This document shows positions 49,372 to 63,344 of a stretch of DNA of 64,000 nucleotides, one piece after another. The stretch is from Musa acuminata AAA Group (Eukaryota > Streptophyta > Magnoliopsida > Zingiberales > Musaceae). The stretch's first letter is position 1. Each line of letters opens with the position of its first letter. The stretch covers positions 29,335,501 through 29,399,500 of the forward strand of contig NC_088330.1 of the NCBI RefSeq assembly GCF_036884655.1. Direction: 5' to 3'. The position numbers and the translations under genes are program-made. A model generated the notes under the pieces. The model did not search any database. It was not told the origin of the DNA and was given only the letters and a program-made list of their open reading frames with translations.

Positions 49372-50640
49372 ATGTGAACATCGGCTTGCAATCGTACTCC
49401 AGCCTTACAGCACACTTTTTAACATTATTGAGAAAAATACTTGTTTACATCCAATGCGCTCCATTAGTGAGCTGATCCATAAATAAAAACTTTTCAATGC
49501 AATGATAACATTAAGAAACTTAGGAGTTCACAACTAATAGTATAATAAAAAATTATAATTAATTTTTTTTAATTGACAATCACATTTTTAAGATTTGTAT
49601 CACAAGTCAGATTGAAATATTATTATAAAGTAAGGACTCATGCGAGCGAGCACTAGCACCAACATCGAGGAGATGATTATCAATATCAACGATATAGGAT
49701 GAAGGGCGTCGACGAGGAAGATCCTCTTCTAGTCGGAGAAGTGTTCAATCACTCGAGTACCACATCAATCGGAGAAGACAAAGAGATATATTTTTTTGTG
49801 TTAAAAGATTTTTTAAATAGTGAGCGGTCATAAGTTAATTCGGTGCCCTTTCAGCGTTTAAAGACTTGATGAGATATCCAGTAGTGAAGATCACGTTTAA
49901 AGCATTTTTAGTAAAATAAAGTATCATGAATAATATTAAGGATGGTAAAGATTGATCTCTAAAATGTTATGAAACTATATTTTATTTGAATAAAACAAAG
50001 AAATTGCATGTGACGACGCTAATGGCCAGAGAAAAGATCGATCACTCTCAAGAATGATCTAGTCGAGTTTTAAAATATCATGGATAGTATATTGTTTGAT
50101 CACTGTTAACAATAATATTGTGCATGATCATGGTCTATCTTTTATTTATCATGGATGACAAACATCGCGAACGGCAGAGATCGCATCCAAATAGCACATG
50201 CAACCACGATCAACTTTCGAGAAGATTCAAGCACCAAATCAACCTAAAAGATATAATCATCATGTTCGAGGCGTCCCCACCAATTTATCATGTCCTCTGT
50301 GGAACGTCAGTATCTCCTCTGGCTTTCCATGTTCCCGATAACCATAAGCAACAGATGCATCCAAGAATGCCAGATGTTGTGACGACAGGCTGCATTAAGT
50401 TTTGCTACACCTACGTATAAAATGTGCATCAATATTTTTATGGGTTAGTGTTAACATGGGGTTAGAACAAGAGACTCACATCATTGTCAACATATTAACT
50501 ATCTATAATGTTTACCTTTGTGTATGCGATTTAATTAGTAAAGGCACTTACGCGCAATTTGTTGAAGAGAGAAAGACCGATCATCTAATCGCGAGACTTC
50601 TTATTAAATCTTGATTGGAAGCAGAGAAGTCGACTGCTGT
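49372..50640. other. Intergenic region without a recognisable gene
   Basis: The DNA is AT-rich with short unrelated open frames only. No repeat or RNA gene was recognised. Confidence 0.5.
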
Positions 50641-51726
50641 TAGGGCCTCCATGGGCTTCTTCACGGTCGCTGTTAAACGGGCATGGCGTGGCATGGCATG
50701 GCGTGGAGTGGATAAGTATCATTACCTTTCTTTCCTTTCAAGGGCGTTTAGGAAATGACTACAGCGCGTAAAGATTGCGCGTGGATACCAGGGTATATTC
50801 CGGAACATCAGAAAACGCCTCTTTCCCTGTTCGAGTACGATCCCCACATCGTCTCTCCACTCTCATCCTCATCCTCATCCTGCTCCGCCCTTTTCCCCTT
50901 GTTCTCTCTCGCTTGACTGGGTGGCCGGCATTTAGCTTCTACCTTCTTCGTTCCATTATTTGAAAGAATGGATCGCGTGTCCACTCAATGTCTTGGTGAA
51001 AGAAAAAAGGGTTTAGTTCCTTTCCTCTTAATTGTCCTTCCCTCGTAGCAGAAAAGAGGCAAGAAAAACCAAGAAAATAATTCGGGGATATTTAATGGTG
51101 GTAAAGCGCGAGCGCGATGCTACATCATCATCATCATCACTAGCCTCATCATCAGCAGTGGTATTTTACAGGGGGACGGATATGGATAGTTCTGCAGCAG
51201 TTTTTGCCCTATCTTTTACTTATCCGTCCTTTCCCAGCGAAATGGCGCCAGGTGAGGCACGACGCTCCTGCAGTTGCTCTAGAGGCGCCTCCCGCTCACC
51301 CTCCTTCGAGAAGGGGATGTCCGACGCATGAGCACCACTGCCTCACTCTCTCCTTTTCGTTGTCAACGTTGTTTTCTCCCACTGTTGGCCCTCGAGCCGC
51401 GGTCCTGGATCCGATCGTTTCATCCATCCATGGCGTCGCTCCTCTCTGCTACGCGCTCCCAGCCTCTCTGCTTCCTTGGGTGTCAGGGTGACGGCTTGTT
51501 TCCGTCTTCTTTCAGGTGCACACCATCTCTGTTCCTTCTCAAACCCTCATTCTTGCTTTGCTGTTGTCTGGTTTCTTTTGAGGATAAATAAAAATTATGG
51601 TGTAAAAAGTGAGCGAGCGTCAGATAGGAGTTGCAAGAAGAGATTAGAGTGTCGGTTGTAAAAAGGATGGAGATAGACGTAGAGATAGAGATAGAGATGG
51701 CAAGAGATAAAGATAGAGAGTCGGTT
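50641..51726 (+). promoter_or_regulatory. Upstream region of the SirB1-like gene
   Basis: The GC content rises sharply here compared with the flank, and the region ends in the 5' leader of the plus-strand gene. It has GGCATGGCGT mini-repeats (50,682-50,710), a TCATCC run (about 50,859-50,880), a TCA/ATC trinucleotide run (51,121-51,140) and CT-rich tracts. Several upstream ATGs open short frames in the presumed leader. The exact start site is not readable. Confidence 0.4.
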
Positions 51727-54700
51727 ATGCTGCTACCCCACCCACCGTTTCTTCTTGCGATCAGGTTTGGGTTTGATCGCCGATTCGGGAATGGGAAAAA
51801 GACGAGGCACGTGGGGAGTCCTCCCCCGTCCGTGGCTTCGCCCACCATGTGCGGTCAGAAGAGGGATCACCTGTCCGATCCCAACCTCAAGGTCTGTTAC
51901 CCTTCACCACCGACTTCACCTCTGTTATGAATGGCAGCAGCTTTGTTACTCTCGATGGAGTGATCCTAATGCACAGATGCCAACCCTACCCTTCTGTTAT
52001 CTTGATTTTCTTTTTTTTTTTTCCCTGTTTTCTTGTTGGTGTTCTGTTTGCTGTTTCTTTTTCCTCTCTAATTATTATTACTAATGGAGCCTTTTTGTTT
52101 CTCCCTTTCTTGGCATCACGGGGTTGGATAATAAAATCATGAATGCAGATTCTCAGGCTTGCCCGAGAGAAGTTCACCCAGGAGATATCCTTTAGATCTG
52201 AGGATAAAGATCTTTCACTAGCCAAGGTAATGTGATGTAGCTGATACTAGCATGTTCTTCTGGTAGTATAATCTGCTTTGGCAGTTTAGTGTTAAACTAA
52301 TTACTTATTTCTTCTTCATTATCTTTCCAAGGAGGATTCATGTGGATGAAGTTGTATTTGTAGCAATACCTTTTATATAAACAATAACTAGTGTGACGTT
52401 TCTTTTTGTGCCCTTAGTCACAATCTTACGCTTGCAGTACACTACTGTGGAACACCTCATCAATCACTAAGGTTTCTTATCTTTTCTGTTTGTCCATCAT
52501 TACATTTGGCACATGAGCCATATCTTTGGAAAAGTAATGACCCGGAAGCATCATAGACACCTCTAGTTTGATTTTCAACATCATAATTTGATTTCTTTTT
52601 TCATTGCAATCCTTAGAAAGTAGGATGGCTTTGTAGAGAATGGTGTTTGAAAGATTGGTACTTGATTCAATTGGTTCTATTTTGTATCTTCTATGCTGCC
52701 CAATACTTTTCTGGAAGTATCCTCAATTTCATGGAAATGGAGTATATAATGGTGTACAACTATTATTGCCTCTTTATCATCACATATGTAATGTGTAATC
52801 ACACATAGACACTAAGGTACGGTAGCATGTCTTGCTAGTGACTACCATTTTCATATTCACTGATGGAGAGGGCATCTGTACCACCTGGAATCATATTTTT
52901 CTCTTCTTAAACAAGTGTCTACTTCATAATATGTGAACTTTATCTATTTAAGTATGAACTTCATTTTTTTCCTTAATTTTTTGATGTGGTTGTATTTTCT
53001 GCAATGGTGATTGAACTTGTCGCTTCACCTTGTGAACCCATGTTTACATGACATAACAAGGGTGTAGGCATGAGTCAAACTCAGCTAGTCACTGTCACAC
53101 TTGGTAGGACCTGTTTGGTCTAGGTTTCCAGCTGTTGTGTTGATAAAGAAGATGTCAGCACCAGTACCAGCAAGCTGCTACCAACCATTATCCCTTTGAA
53201 GCTAGATAAGAACAAGAAAAAGAAGAGAAGAATGAAGAATGTACCTGGGACATTGCCCACAACCCATTGTTCCTGCTGAGAGAAGGCCTGTGAATCATGT
53301 GATATTGAGTACCATGAAACACATCAGGAATCCAGCAGCACGAGCAAGTTCAAATGGCATCTTAAACTATAGTTTCCCACATCTGATGATCTGAAGCATC
53401 AACTTATCAAAGTGTGCAACATAGGTCTCTAAGTTATAGCTATAGTCATTTATTCTTTTATGTTTGGGTAACCGAACAAGCATTTAATCACCATACTCTG
53501 AGAAATACATCACTCAGTCTGTCATACCATAAGGCATCAGGAAACAATTTGTCACCACAGCTCACCAATCAAAACTGAGAATTATAATCAACCTTCCGAA
53601 GCATATATCTTATTTCCTAGTCGCATCTTATAAAACAAAGACAATCTCATCTCCCAGTCACATCTCACAAAACTAAAACAAAGAAACTGTAATCAAGAAT
53701 CTCACAATGTCGTGGGAATACCTACTTTGCAAGTCTCAACAGCTGATCACTTTACTGCAAAGCTCAGTCCAACTATTCTAGTACTGCTGAAAACTTGTTG
53801 CACATCTGTAAATTGACTTTTGAATATTCCCCTTTAGCTACACATCAACTGATAAATCTGACCTTTTTGGTTTTGTAACTAGGTTACTTTATTGTAATGT
53901 ACATTAATTTAGACTATCTACTAAGGATTGTGCTCCCTTTGAGTCTACTTTTGTGTTTATTACCTGTGCTGCAATCTACCTACCTGTGTTGGCATTTGAC
54001 ATGTCTTGCTTTGTCAGCCTAGCACAGTGCAAAATGCAGCCAGTTGCTGCATTATTTCTTAATCAGTATCATTTGCATAATCAAGATAAAAGGAAGTACA
54101 TGCAACATCTTTTTTATTTACTATAAATAATTATCTTCTTTGCCTGTTGTACCAACTCTGATTAGGACATGCAAGGTGTTATCATTGTTTAATGATTTAC
54201 TGTAAACTTTGTTGTAGGCATTGTTACTTGTTGCTGCTGAAGATGAAGCTTTCCTGTCTTTCAATCGAGACATGGATGCTTGTTCATTGCTAAGTGAAAG
54301 GAAAGGTGCAACTGGTCAATTCAAGGCTCTTTCAGAAGTTACAGATGTGGAAGATATTTCTTTAGCAGGCAAGACCATATCTGGGTGGCTGAAAGAGTTG
54401 GATGTGATAGCAGCAGAAGTCAAAGCAGAGTTGATCTCAAGGGAAATAGGTTGTCATTTATTGGAAGTGTTGGAGGCTGTAAACGTTGTTCTTTTTGATT
54501 CAAGAGGTTTTAGAAGATTTCCTGTTCTTGTGGATTCAAAGTTTTCATACTTGCACACAGTGCTTAGCTATGGATGTGGCAGTGGTAAGTCACCTTTTCT
54601 GGCTTTACACTGCAACATTAGCAATTGTTCATAATAACCAAATGTTTCTTCTGCTTATACTTCTCTCTGGAATGTTCTTTTGTCAACAGCCATAATGTTC

Positions 54701-55675
54701 AGCATCATATATATTGAAGTATGTCGAAGGCTTGGTGTTACTGTTGTGGGTTCTCGGGTTGGGGAAGATTTCTTGATTTGGCCGCAATCAGGGAATCTAG
54801 TGGTGTGTTCTTCTTTGGTTTTTTTCCTCCTGTTCTTATATATTTGCACACAACTGTTATACTTGTAATACAGAAACATGTGTCTCTTATTTGTTCCAGC
54901 TGTTTGTTTCCCATTGGATCATCTCCACATTTTTTATGGTTAGCATGTTTATCAGTCGGTTTTGTATCTAACTCCATTTATTATGCCTGCTAGCTCTTCC
55001 TAATCTATTTTTCCTTAAACATACTATATGGAGTTTTTCCTTCTTGAGTACTTTTTCAACCAGCCACCAAATGTCACAAGTCTTTGTTGCCTGATTATGA
55101 CAAGTTAAAGTGGATCAAACCTTCTTGAGAGTATTCTGTTGTTTCCTAAAATTCAACTGTATCATCGTCTAAAGCCACAAGGATCATGTCATTCAAGTAA
55201 TAGTTCTTTTTTTAATGTTTTATTATGTCAAAGCTAAGTTTTTTCCTTGCTACCACAGGAACTGTTCAGGTCTGCTTCAGGACATAGCCTGTTTGCTACA
55301 ATAAATGGCAGATGTGTCAAGGATCCTAGATCAAAGGCTTCTGAGTTGGATAGTGGTTCACTTTTAAGGCTTGATATAGCTACAAACAGAGACATCATTG
55401 GAATTGCTCTAGCTAATCTGATTGTATGTGATGACAAACATAGCAGATTCCACTTATGTTTTGTGACGCTGGACGTTTTGCCTAGTTAATTTATCACGAC
55501 TCGACTACATGACCCTAGCCTTTTCTATTCATTTGCAGAGACTTCACTGGAAACGGGCTTCGAAGGCAAATCATGGCTTGATGTTAACTTCTCCACTTAG
55601 GCCAGTTCATCCTGGAAAAGACAAGGCTAACATGGGGGATACGTCACTTCCACTGTTGCGGCCCCAAGAACTCAG
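51727..55675 (+). CDS. SirB1-type transglutaminase-like protein, 3' end outside the window
   Basis: Six exons are visible: 51,727-51,891; 52,149-52,226; 54,218-54,584; 54,690-54,802; 55,259-55,423; 55,539-55,675. All have GT..AG ends and compatible phases, giving about 341 codons so far. The start is either 51,727 or the in-frame ATG at 51,847. Exons 3-6 hold the SirB1 N-terminal domain, with SREIGCHLLEVLEAVNVVLF, DSKFSYLHTVLSYGCGSA, IIYIEVCRRLG and GEDFLIWPQSG. The plant proteins I recall continue with LRPQELR followed by a TPR-like tail, so one or more final exons are missing. They are not in 55,676-58,350. The biochemical role is unknown to me. The residues expected for a transglutaminase-type His are not evident, so it may be non-catalytic. 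Confidence 0.85.
52227..54217 (+). other. Intron 2 of the SirB1-like gene (about 2 kb)
   Basis: This is non-coding DNA between CTAGCCAAG|gtaatg and TTGTTGTAG|GCA. A somewhat different stretch at about 53,100-53,720 could be an old insertion, but I cannot identify it. Confidence 0.6.
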
Positions 55676-58350
55676 GTATTTTTATGTTTTAAATACAACA
55701 TTTAATCTTAAGTGATCTTTTGCAATCATCAGGCTTTTCAATATCAAAATCAATGTTCTCTTGTCATCAAGGTTGTTTAAAATTTATAATTATCTTAGAG
55801 CATATTCACATAGATTGTTGGATGCACAAACACAACAGTTAACTCGAATGAATGTGTTTCCCAGTATTCTATCTCAAAAGTGGCAAATGATACCTATATA
55901 GTTGGAACTTTATGGCTTTGCTGTTGTTGTTGTGTTTCTCAGTATTCTGTACAAAGAAGAAGAAAAGATAGGGGAACATTGGAAAAAAAAAAACCATTAT
56001 TATTAAAATTATATTAACATCATTGAGTAATTGAAGAACAAGAGTCCTATGTTGTGGTATCATTATGCATTATAATAGCTATGGGATAGTCTAATCTTGA
56101 CCAATATTTAGTATTATAAGTTATTTAATAGCCATTTTTTTAAAATAATGCTAAATACAAGTCAATAAAATGGTAAATATGCTTAAGCATTAAAATCTTG
56201 ATCCATACCAGTATGATCAAAGGTTGGACTAGTGTTGTACAAATACAATATATCGACACTTGGTACGAGATTATTTTGTCCGAAACACAGAGAAGAGGGG
56301 ATGAGGAGGCAATGGTGGAGGTGGCGATGTGTACTGGTTGAAGAGGGGGGACGACAATGTAGACAAGGAGGCAAAGGTGGAGGAGGAGGTGGCTGAAGAA
56401 GAGAAGAACAAGAGGTATAGAAGTAAGAAAGAAGGCAGCTACTTACAACTTACAGAAACAGAAAAAGGAAAAAACTCCTGTTTCGATACTGTGTGGTTGG
56501 CATATCTCCTGATACAATTAGTTTACTAGACAATGATCTTAGTTTACCATTGGATTAGGTGAAATTGTCCAGTCCACATGCTGAATTGACCATCAAACCA
56601 GTAAATACAGTCTATACGGCTATTATGGCCAAAACTTTAATCCTTGAAAATACTAGTCATTGAAATGTAGCTGACAAGATTCTTTAAGGTGTGCATTGAG
56701 AGCTAACCAGAGATGTTTTGCTTTTGTATATGAATCCAGTAGGAGCTTATTCATGAATCTTGAGCAGTCTTGTCAAATTTACATGCCCAAAGAAAAGTGT
56801 CAAACTATTACTGCATCTAGAAGAAGATTCTCTTTTTTTAAGTTGCTGACTGATACAATCATGGTTGCATATTTTGTCTACTCTCCACATATGGGAATGC
56901 GAATTGCAAGGTTGGCCTTTTTCCCCATATTTTTTACAATTGTTTTACCAGCCTCTTTGGACCACATGAGACTGGATATTTGTGTTGCATTTCCTTAGAA
57001 AACTAATATAAGCAATGTCATGTGGTTGTCTGGTCCACAGATGCTCAGTAAGGGTGGATATGAAGATGTTAGTGATGCCATTACAATATATATATTCCTC
57101 TTGAAGTCAGTAGTTTTGTGATACGAGTTGGTCAATGATCAAATGAAGATTATTATGTCATAGTTGGTGTGATATGGATGCACTGTAGGAAACTAAAAAT
57201 CTAACTTGGACCTTCATCAATTACAGATAAACTAATGTAGTTGCATTTCGGTGCATACAATCAGCACTGGCAGTGATGGTTGAAACATGCACTGGAATGA
57301 AATAGTAAGACCTAATTTTTGTTGATTGATGAGCTGGTGGATTGCTTTTGTAGGGTTTTTCATCCTCAAAATTTCACGTCTTTATAGCCTCTTTTGAAAA
57401 GACTGGATTCATTTATATTGTTGCTTCATATAACTGATCAAACGATTATGAAAGTTCGTCCTATCTAAATTAAACAATGGTTAAGATTTTGACTACCGAT
57501 GTCAGACATATCAACCCATATTTTTGGATAAAATAAACTAAAATGCTTTTATCTAATAGTATTGTGTACATTGTCAGACATCTTTTATTTGTTTTTTTGA
57601 AGGTTGCTAGTAGTGGCATTTTGGTTGTTTCTTGTGCATTATGTTCTAGAACAAAAAGAGGAAAAATTGAGGGGGCCTAGAAGCCATGTTCATCCCTTTA
57701 TTAGTTCCAACGACAATATATATTTATCTGGATTTTAGTTCAGTATAGGACTTTTTTTTAAGTGAAGCTATATTGCTTTAATTTGGTTCCAAGCATGACT
57801 AATATAAGGCAGTTCATTGAAAGAAAATCCACTTCTTGACCTAACTTCTAACATTTATCCTTGTAAATGTTAGGCAGTTCATTTTTTTTAAAGATGTATC
57901 AATGTCACACTATATGATGTGATTACAAATGTTGTGCATCCATCCAAGCAATCCAATTTTACTCGATTTAGTACATTATGGTATGGTCAATATTCACTCC
58001 ACACGAATAGCACAATTCTGGGTGATTTATATGTGATACATTGCAGGGTTAACTGGATGGTAAGGTTTATGAGCCGGACTTGTTGCCTAGTTTTGGTCTG
58101 GTAATTGGCTTGAACTAAGAATAGTGGGCCTGAATCGAGGGCTAAGTCTGGCTTGATTTTTATATTTTCTTAAACCTAAAAATTAAAAAATAAAAAACCC
58201 TAACACTTAACCTCTCTTGTGTGTTCTCTCAATTCCCCTACTCTCATGTTCATCGCTGCTTGCATTATTGGTTGCTTGCATCTAACGACATTAGCATCCG
58301 CCACCATTAGTCATGAGAGATTAGTACACTCCTTATCCTGCTCTGTCACA
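55676..58350 (+). other. Last visible intron of the SirB1-like gene
   Basis: It starts at the donor CTCAG|gtattt. No exon matching the expected continuation is found. From about 56,200 to 56,540 there is an inserted segment with a GGAGG/GAAGAAG-rich centre and TACCAGTA/TGGTACGA motifs at its left end, loosely resembling the repeat at 8,871-9,437. The rest is AT-rich. Confidence 0.5.
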
Positions 58351-59092
58351 TGACATGGGAGTGTCTATTTTACTATAATCAATTCGTGTAAATCTTGCTG
58401 ATCCTATTGTATTCTCTACGGCTCATAATGTTTGTCCTATAGCCTTTAATCCAGACCTCTCAAATGTGACAACCCGTAAGCCAAATGAGTTTTAAGCTCA
58501 TTTTCCAAACTTGTAGATGGCCCAACTTGATTGAATAGCCTGAATTGATTGTTAAAGAGTTAAAGGGCGCGACTTTATAGGTTGAAAAAACTCAATCTCT
58601 TAATTTTCCAAATGTTTTATTAATAGATGGTTTGGTGGGCAAATTCAAGGGGAGAGTTGATTCAACTTATCTTCATGACCGAGGAATGCATTAAAGGGTT
58701 TAGTTATTAGCTGCAAAGCAATAAATTTCGTAATTCCCTATGCATGGAGGGTTATTTCATGCACTAGTATTTATTTTGGTGTTTTAGAGTTAGAAACAGT
58801 TTAGAATCTGATTGTATTTGACAGAAACTCTTTGATTTCTCTCTTTTAACTTTGTATCTCTTTGGTTTACCATAGAGTGGTGGATTTAGTCTCTATATCT
58901 CTTGGATATTTCCTCGAGTGGTGAGTCTTTTTTTTAAGTTATGTATCATTATTTAATTATCCTTAGGGTGGTGAGTTTTTGTATCCCTTTGTGATTTTAT
59001 ACTTGGTGAATCCATTTATCTTCTTTCCAAAATATTTCTAGCAAATACAACTATCAGCTTTTCAAAGTCCATTCCTCAGTACCCCAGTATCA
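58351..59092 (+). repeat. 5' LTR of the right-hand gypsy
   Basis: It begins TGACATGGGAGTGTC and aligns with 63,345-64,000. Shared words include GTAAATCTTGCTGATCCTAT and CTAGTATTTATTTTGGTGTT. It contains a relic of the polyprotein C-terminus in its first ~190 bases. Confidence 0.8.
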
Positions 59093-62000
59093 GTTTAGTA
59101 TTAAAGCTCAAGGCTGGAGAGCATGACAATACGGAATGGAAAAGATATAGTTGGTGAAGGTAGTGGCCATGAAGATGATGTTGAGTTCTTGAGGTTGCAA
59201 CTTCAAAGATTGCTATGCAATCTATAGAAAAAGAATGAAATCCTTGAAGAACTTCATAAAAGAAACAACCAGCATGAAAATGATGCCCAAGAGTTAGATT
59301 CTGACGATGATACACCTACTCACCCAAGGGAGTTGAGAAGATACCAAGCAAGGTGCAGAGACTAAGACGAGTGACAGAATAAATACAATCCAAAGTTGGA
59401 TATTCCGGAGTTTGAAGGTAAAATCAGTGTTGATGACTTTATTGATTGGCTTAATACAATGGAAAGAAAGTTCGAGTTTCATGAACCACTAGAAGAAAAG
59501 AAAGTAAAGCTTGTGGCACTCAAACTAAAAAAGAATACATCTTTTTGATGGGAAAACCTGAAGAAACAAAGAGAACATGAGGGAAAGAGTAAGATCATGA
59601 CATGGGAGAAAATGAAAAGGGAGTTGAAGAGGAAATACTTGCCTGACAACTATAGGCAAGAGATCTTTCTCAAAATCTATGATTTCAAATAAAAAGATCT
59701 TAGTGTAGAGGAGTATACAACATAGTTCGATAATCTCATGTTAAAAGGAGAGCTTGTAAAACCAGAGGAGCAAATCATTGCAAGATACTTAGGGAGATTG
59801 CTAATGTGGTTCAACTCCAGCTATATTAGTCTTTGAATGATGTGAGCAAGTTGGTTTTAAAAGTTGAGAAGCAATAGAAGTTTGAAAAGAGTTCTCGGTA
59901 TGGGTCAAAAGAAGGTTATATGAGAGGAGAAAATTCTAAGCCTACTCTTCAAAGAAAGGTGGTGTCAAAGGTGCAAGACACGGGTGAAGGATCTGCTGGC
60001 AGCAAACAAACACCTAATTCTTCTACACCAAGTGGTCGAAAATGCTTTAAATGTCATGACTTTGGGCATATTGCTTCAGATTGTCCAAATTGAAGAATTG
60101 TTATTGTGGTTGGAGATCAGAGTGATGGAGAAGGAGATGAAGCCAACGACAAATCAAAATATGATGATGATGAGGAAGAGGTTACTTTGTTGATCATGGT
60201 TTGTCTATTGTGTTACAACGTAGCTTAAATGTGTCCTATGTGGTTGAGGATGAAAGTTGGGTGAGAAAGAATGTGTTTCACACCAAATGCAAATGTACTT
60301 CTCATGGCAAGATGTGCTTGCTGATCATTGATAGTGGCAACTTTGAGAATATGGTGTCTTTGGAGATAGTGTAGAAGCTAAAGTTGGACACAATCTTGCA
60401 TCAACATTCTTACCAATTATGCTGACTGCAAAAGGAGAATAACATCAAAGTAACTAAAAGATGTTTAGTTTTGTTTACTATTGACAAGCATTATAAAGAT
60501 GAAGTATGGTGTGATGTGGCTCTTATGGATGTTTGTCATTTACTAATTGGGTAGACCTTGACATTATGATAGGAGGGTGTTGTATGATGATTACAAACAT
60601 ACTTATTCTTTTAAAGTGAATGAAAAGAATATTGTTTTAGCTCCATTACAACCTTCTGAAACCAATCCACCAAGGAAGGAAGTTAGTGCTCTTATGACCT
60701 ATGGTAAATGCAAGAGTGTACTAGAAAGAGGTGGTGATGTTTTGGCTCTAGTAGTAGTAGAGGAGAATGAAAAACACAAGGAGCCACCAGCAATCATGAA
60801 ACCAATCCTAGAGGAGTATAAAGATGTTATACCAGAGGAGATTTCACATGGTCTTCCACCTTTCAGAGACATTTAGCATCAAATAGATCTTACTTCAGGG
60901 GTTGTGCTACTTAATAAAGCAGCCTACTAAATGAGCCTCTAGGAGCATGAAGAACTTCAAAGGCAAGTGAATGAGTTATGGAAAAGGGGTTGATTCGGGA
61001 GAGCATGAGTCCTTGTATGGTCCTAGCCTTGTTGGTGCCTAAGAATGATGGTTCTTGGAGAATGTGTGTGGACAGTCGCACCATCAATAAAATCACAATT
61101 GATTATCGTTTTCCTATTCCAAGGCTAGATGATTTACTTGATCAATTGTGGTGTTTTTATTTTCTCTAAAATTGATTTGAAAGAGTGACTATTACCAAAT
61201 TAGAATGGGGCCTGGAGATCAATGGAAACTAATATTTAAAACTAGGGATGGTTTGTATGAATGGTTGGTTATGCCATTTGGGCTATTTAATGCTCTTAGC
61301 ACTTTCATGAGATTTATGACTCGCATACTTAAGTCATGCATTGGGTCTTCTGTTGTGGTTTATTCTAATAACATTGGTGTATAGTAAGAGTGAAGAGCAT
61401 ATGAATCATCTTAAGGAGATCTTTCTTATTTTGAGGCAGCAAAAACTTTATGCTAATCTAAATAAGTGTGATTTCTTTACTCATAGTGTAGTGTTTTTGG
61501 GGTATCTTATTTCAAAAGATGGAACCATGATGGATCAAAGTAAGGTAGAGGTTATTCTTAATTGGCCAACACTAGCTTCATTGCGATGTAAGGAGTTTCC
61601 ATGGCTTAACTTCCTTTTACAGAAGATTCATTAAGGGTTTTAGCTCTATTGTTACTTCAATCACCGAATGCCTAAAAGGTGATAAATTTAAGTGGACTAA
61701 TGAGGCTAATGATGCTTTTGAGATGTTAAAAAGAAAACTGACCGAAGCTCTTATCTTAGTTCTGCCTAATTTTGACAAGGTATTTGAAATTGAATGTGAT
61801 GCCTCTAATGTGGGTATTGGTGCTGTTTTGAGTCAAGAAGGAAAGCTCATTGCTTTTTTTACTGAGAAGTTGAATGATACAAGAAAGAAATATTCTACCT
61901 ATGATAGGGAGTTCTATGCCATTTATAGAGTCTTATGTTATTGTAGTCAATATCTTTTTGCCAAGTCATTTGTCCTATATTATGATCATGAGGCATTGAA

Positions 62001-63344
62001 GTTCATTAATTTCCAACACAAGCTAAACAAGAGGCATGCAGCTTGGGTAGAGTTCTTGCAATGTTATAACTTTACTATCAAGCACAAATTTGGTGTTCAA
62101 AATGTAGTTGTTGATGCATTGAGTAGAAAGCATTTTTTATTATTAGCCATGGAAGTCAAAGTAGTTAGATTTGAAACATTCAAAGATCTTTATGAGAATG
62201 ATATGAATTTAAACTCAATATGGTTGCAAATCAGGTTTTTTTCAGTAATTCTCTATCTTTGTTGGTTTTCTTTTCCAAGCTAATGTCTTGTGTGTTTTAT
62301 CTTGCACTTTGAGATAAGTAATTATGACTCATGGTGGTGTTTTGGGAGGATATTTTGGTACGGATAAAACTCTAGCTCTTGTTCAATTAAATTTCTATTG
62401 GTCTAAGATGTTCAGAGTTGTGAAGAGACTTGTGAAGCAATATCAAGTGTGTCATTTAGCAAAAACAAGAAGCTAAAATTTTGGTTTGTACACTCCATTT
62501 CCAGGGCCTAATGCTCCATGGGAGGATGTGAGTCTTGACTTCGTTTTGGGATTATCAAGAACTTAAAGGAACAAGGATTCTATCATGGTTGTTAACAAAT
62601 TTTCAAAGATGTCTCACTTTGTTCCCTATAATAATTCAAATGATGTATCTCATATTGTTGATTTGTATTTCAAGGAGACTATGAGATTTCATGGCATTCT
62701 AAGAACTATGGTGTTTGGTTGAGATTCAAAATTTCTTAGCCATTTTTGGTGACCTCTATGGAGGAAGCTAGGTGCATATTTGAATTTCAGTTGCTCTCAT
62801 CATCCACAAACCGATGGACAAATAAAGGTAACAAACAGAAGCTTGGGAAACTTGCTTAGAAGTTATGTTGGCAAGAATCTCAAGTAATGAGATCTCATTC
62901 TTCCACAAATCGAGTTTGTCTATAATCGTTCTATGCATCATAGCATTGGTAAGAGTCCTTTTGAGATTGTTTATGGTGCTAATCCTATTGGTCCTTTGGA
63001 CTTAATTAAGTTGCATGAGAGTGTTAAAACAATCATTGAGAAACAAAATGAGAGGTACATGCAAATTGCTAACAAACACAACAAACACAAAAAGCATGTA
63101 GAGTTTAATGAGGGTGACTTGGTCTGATTCATCTAAGGAATGAGAGGTTTCCACCAGGCAAATTGAAACTAAAGGTTGATGGTCCATTCAAGGTGCTAAA
63201 GAGAATTGGTAAAAACGCTTATAAGATCGAGTTACTAGGAGATTATGGAGTGTCCCCAACATTTAATATGGCTGATGTAAGTCCTTATCATGTTGATGGA
63301 ACAAATGAGGACTTGAGGACAAGTCTTTTTCAACTAGGGGAGAT

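Noticed and set aside
50118..50614. Plus-strand frames of 100 and 70 codons
   Set aside because: There is no recognisable domain, no codon-level signature and no splice or promoter context in AT-rich intergenic DNA.
56200..56540. Glu/Lys-rich frame near 56,329 as an extra exon of the SirB1-like gene
   Set aside because: It is GGAGG/GAAGAAG low-complexity sequence lacking splice sites in phase 2 and unlike the expected C-terminal continuation. More likely it is a repeat insertion.
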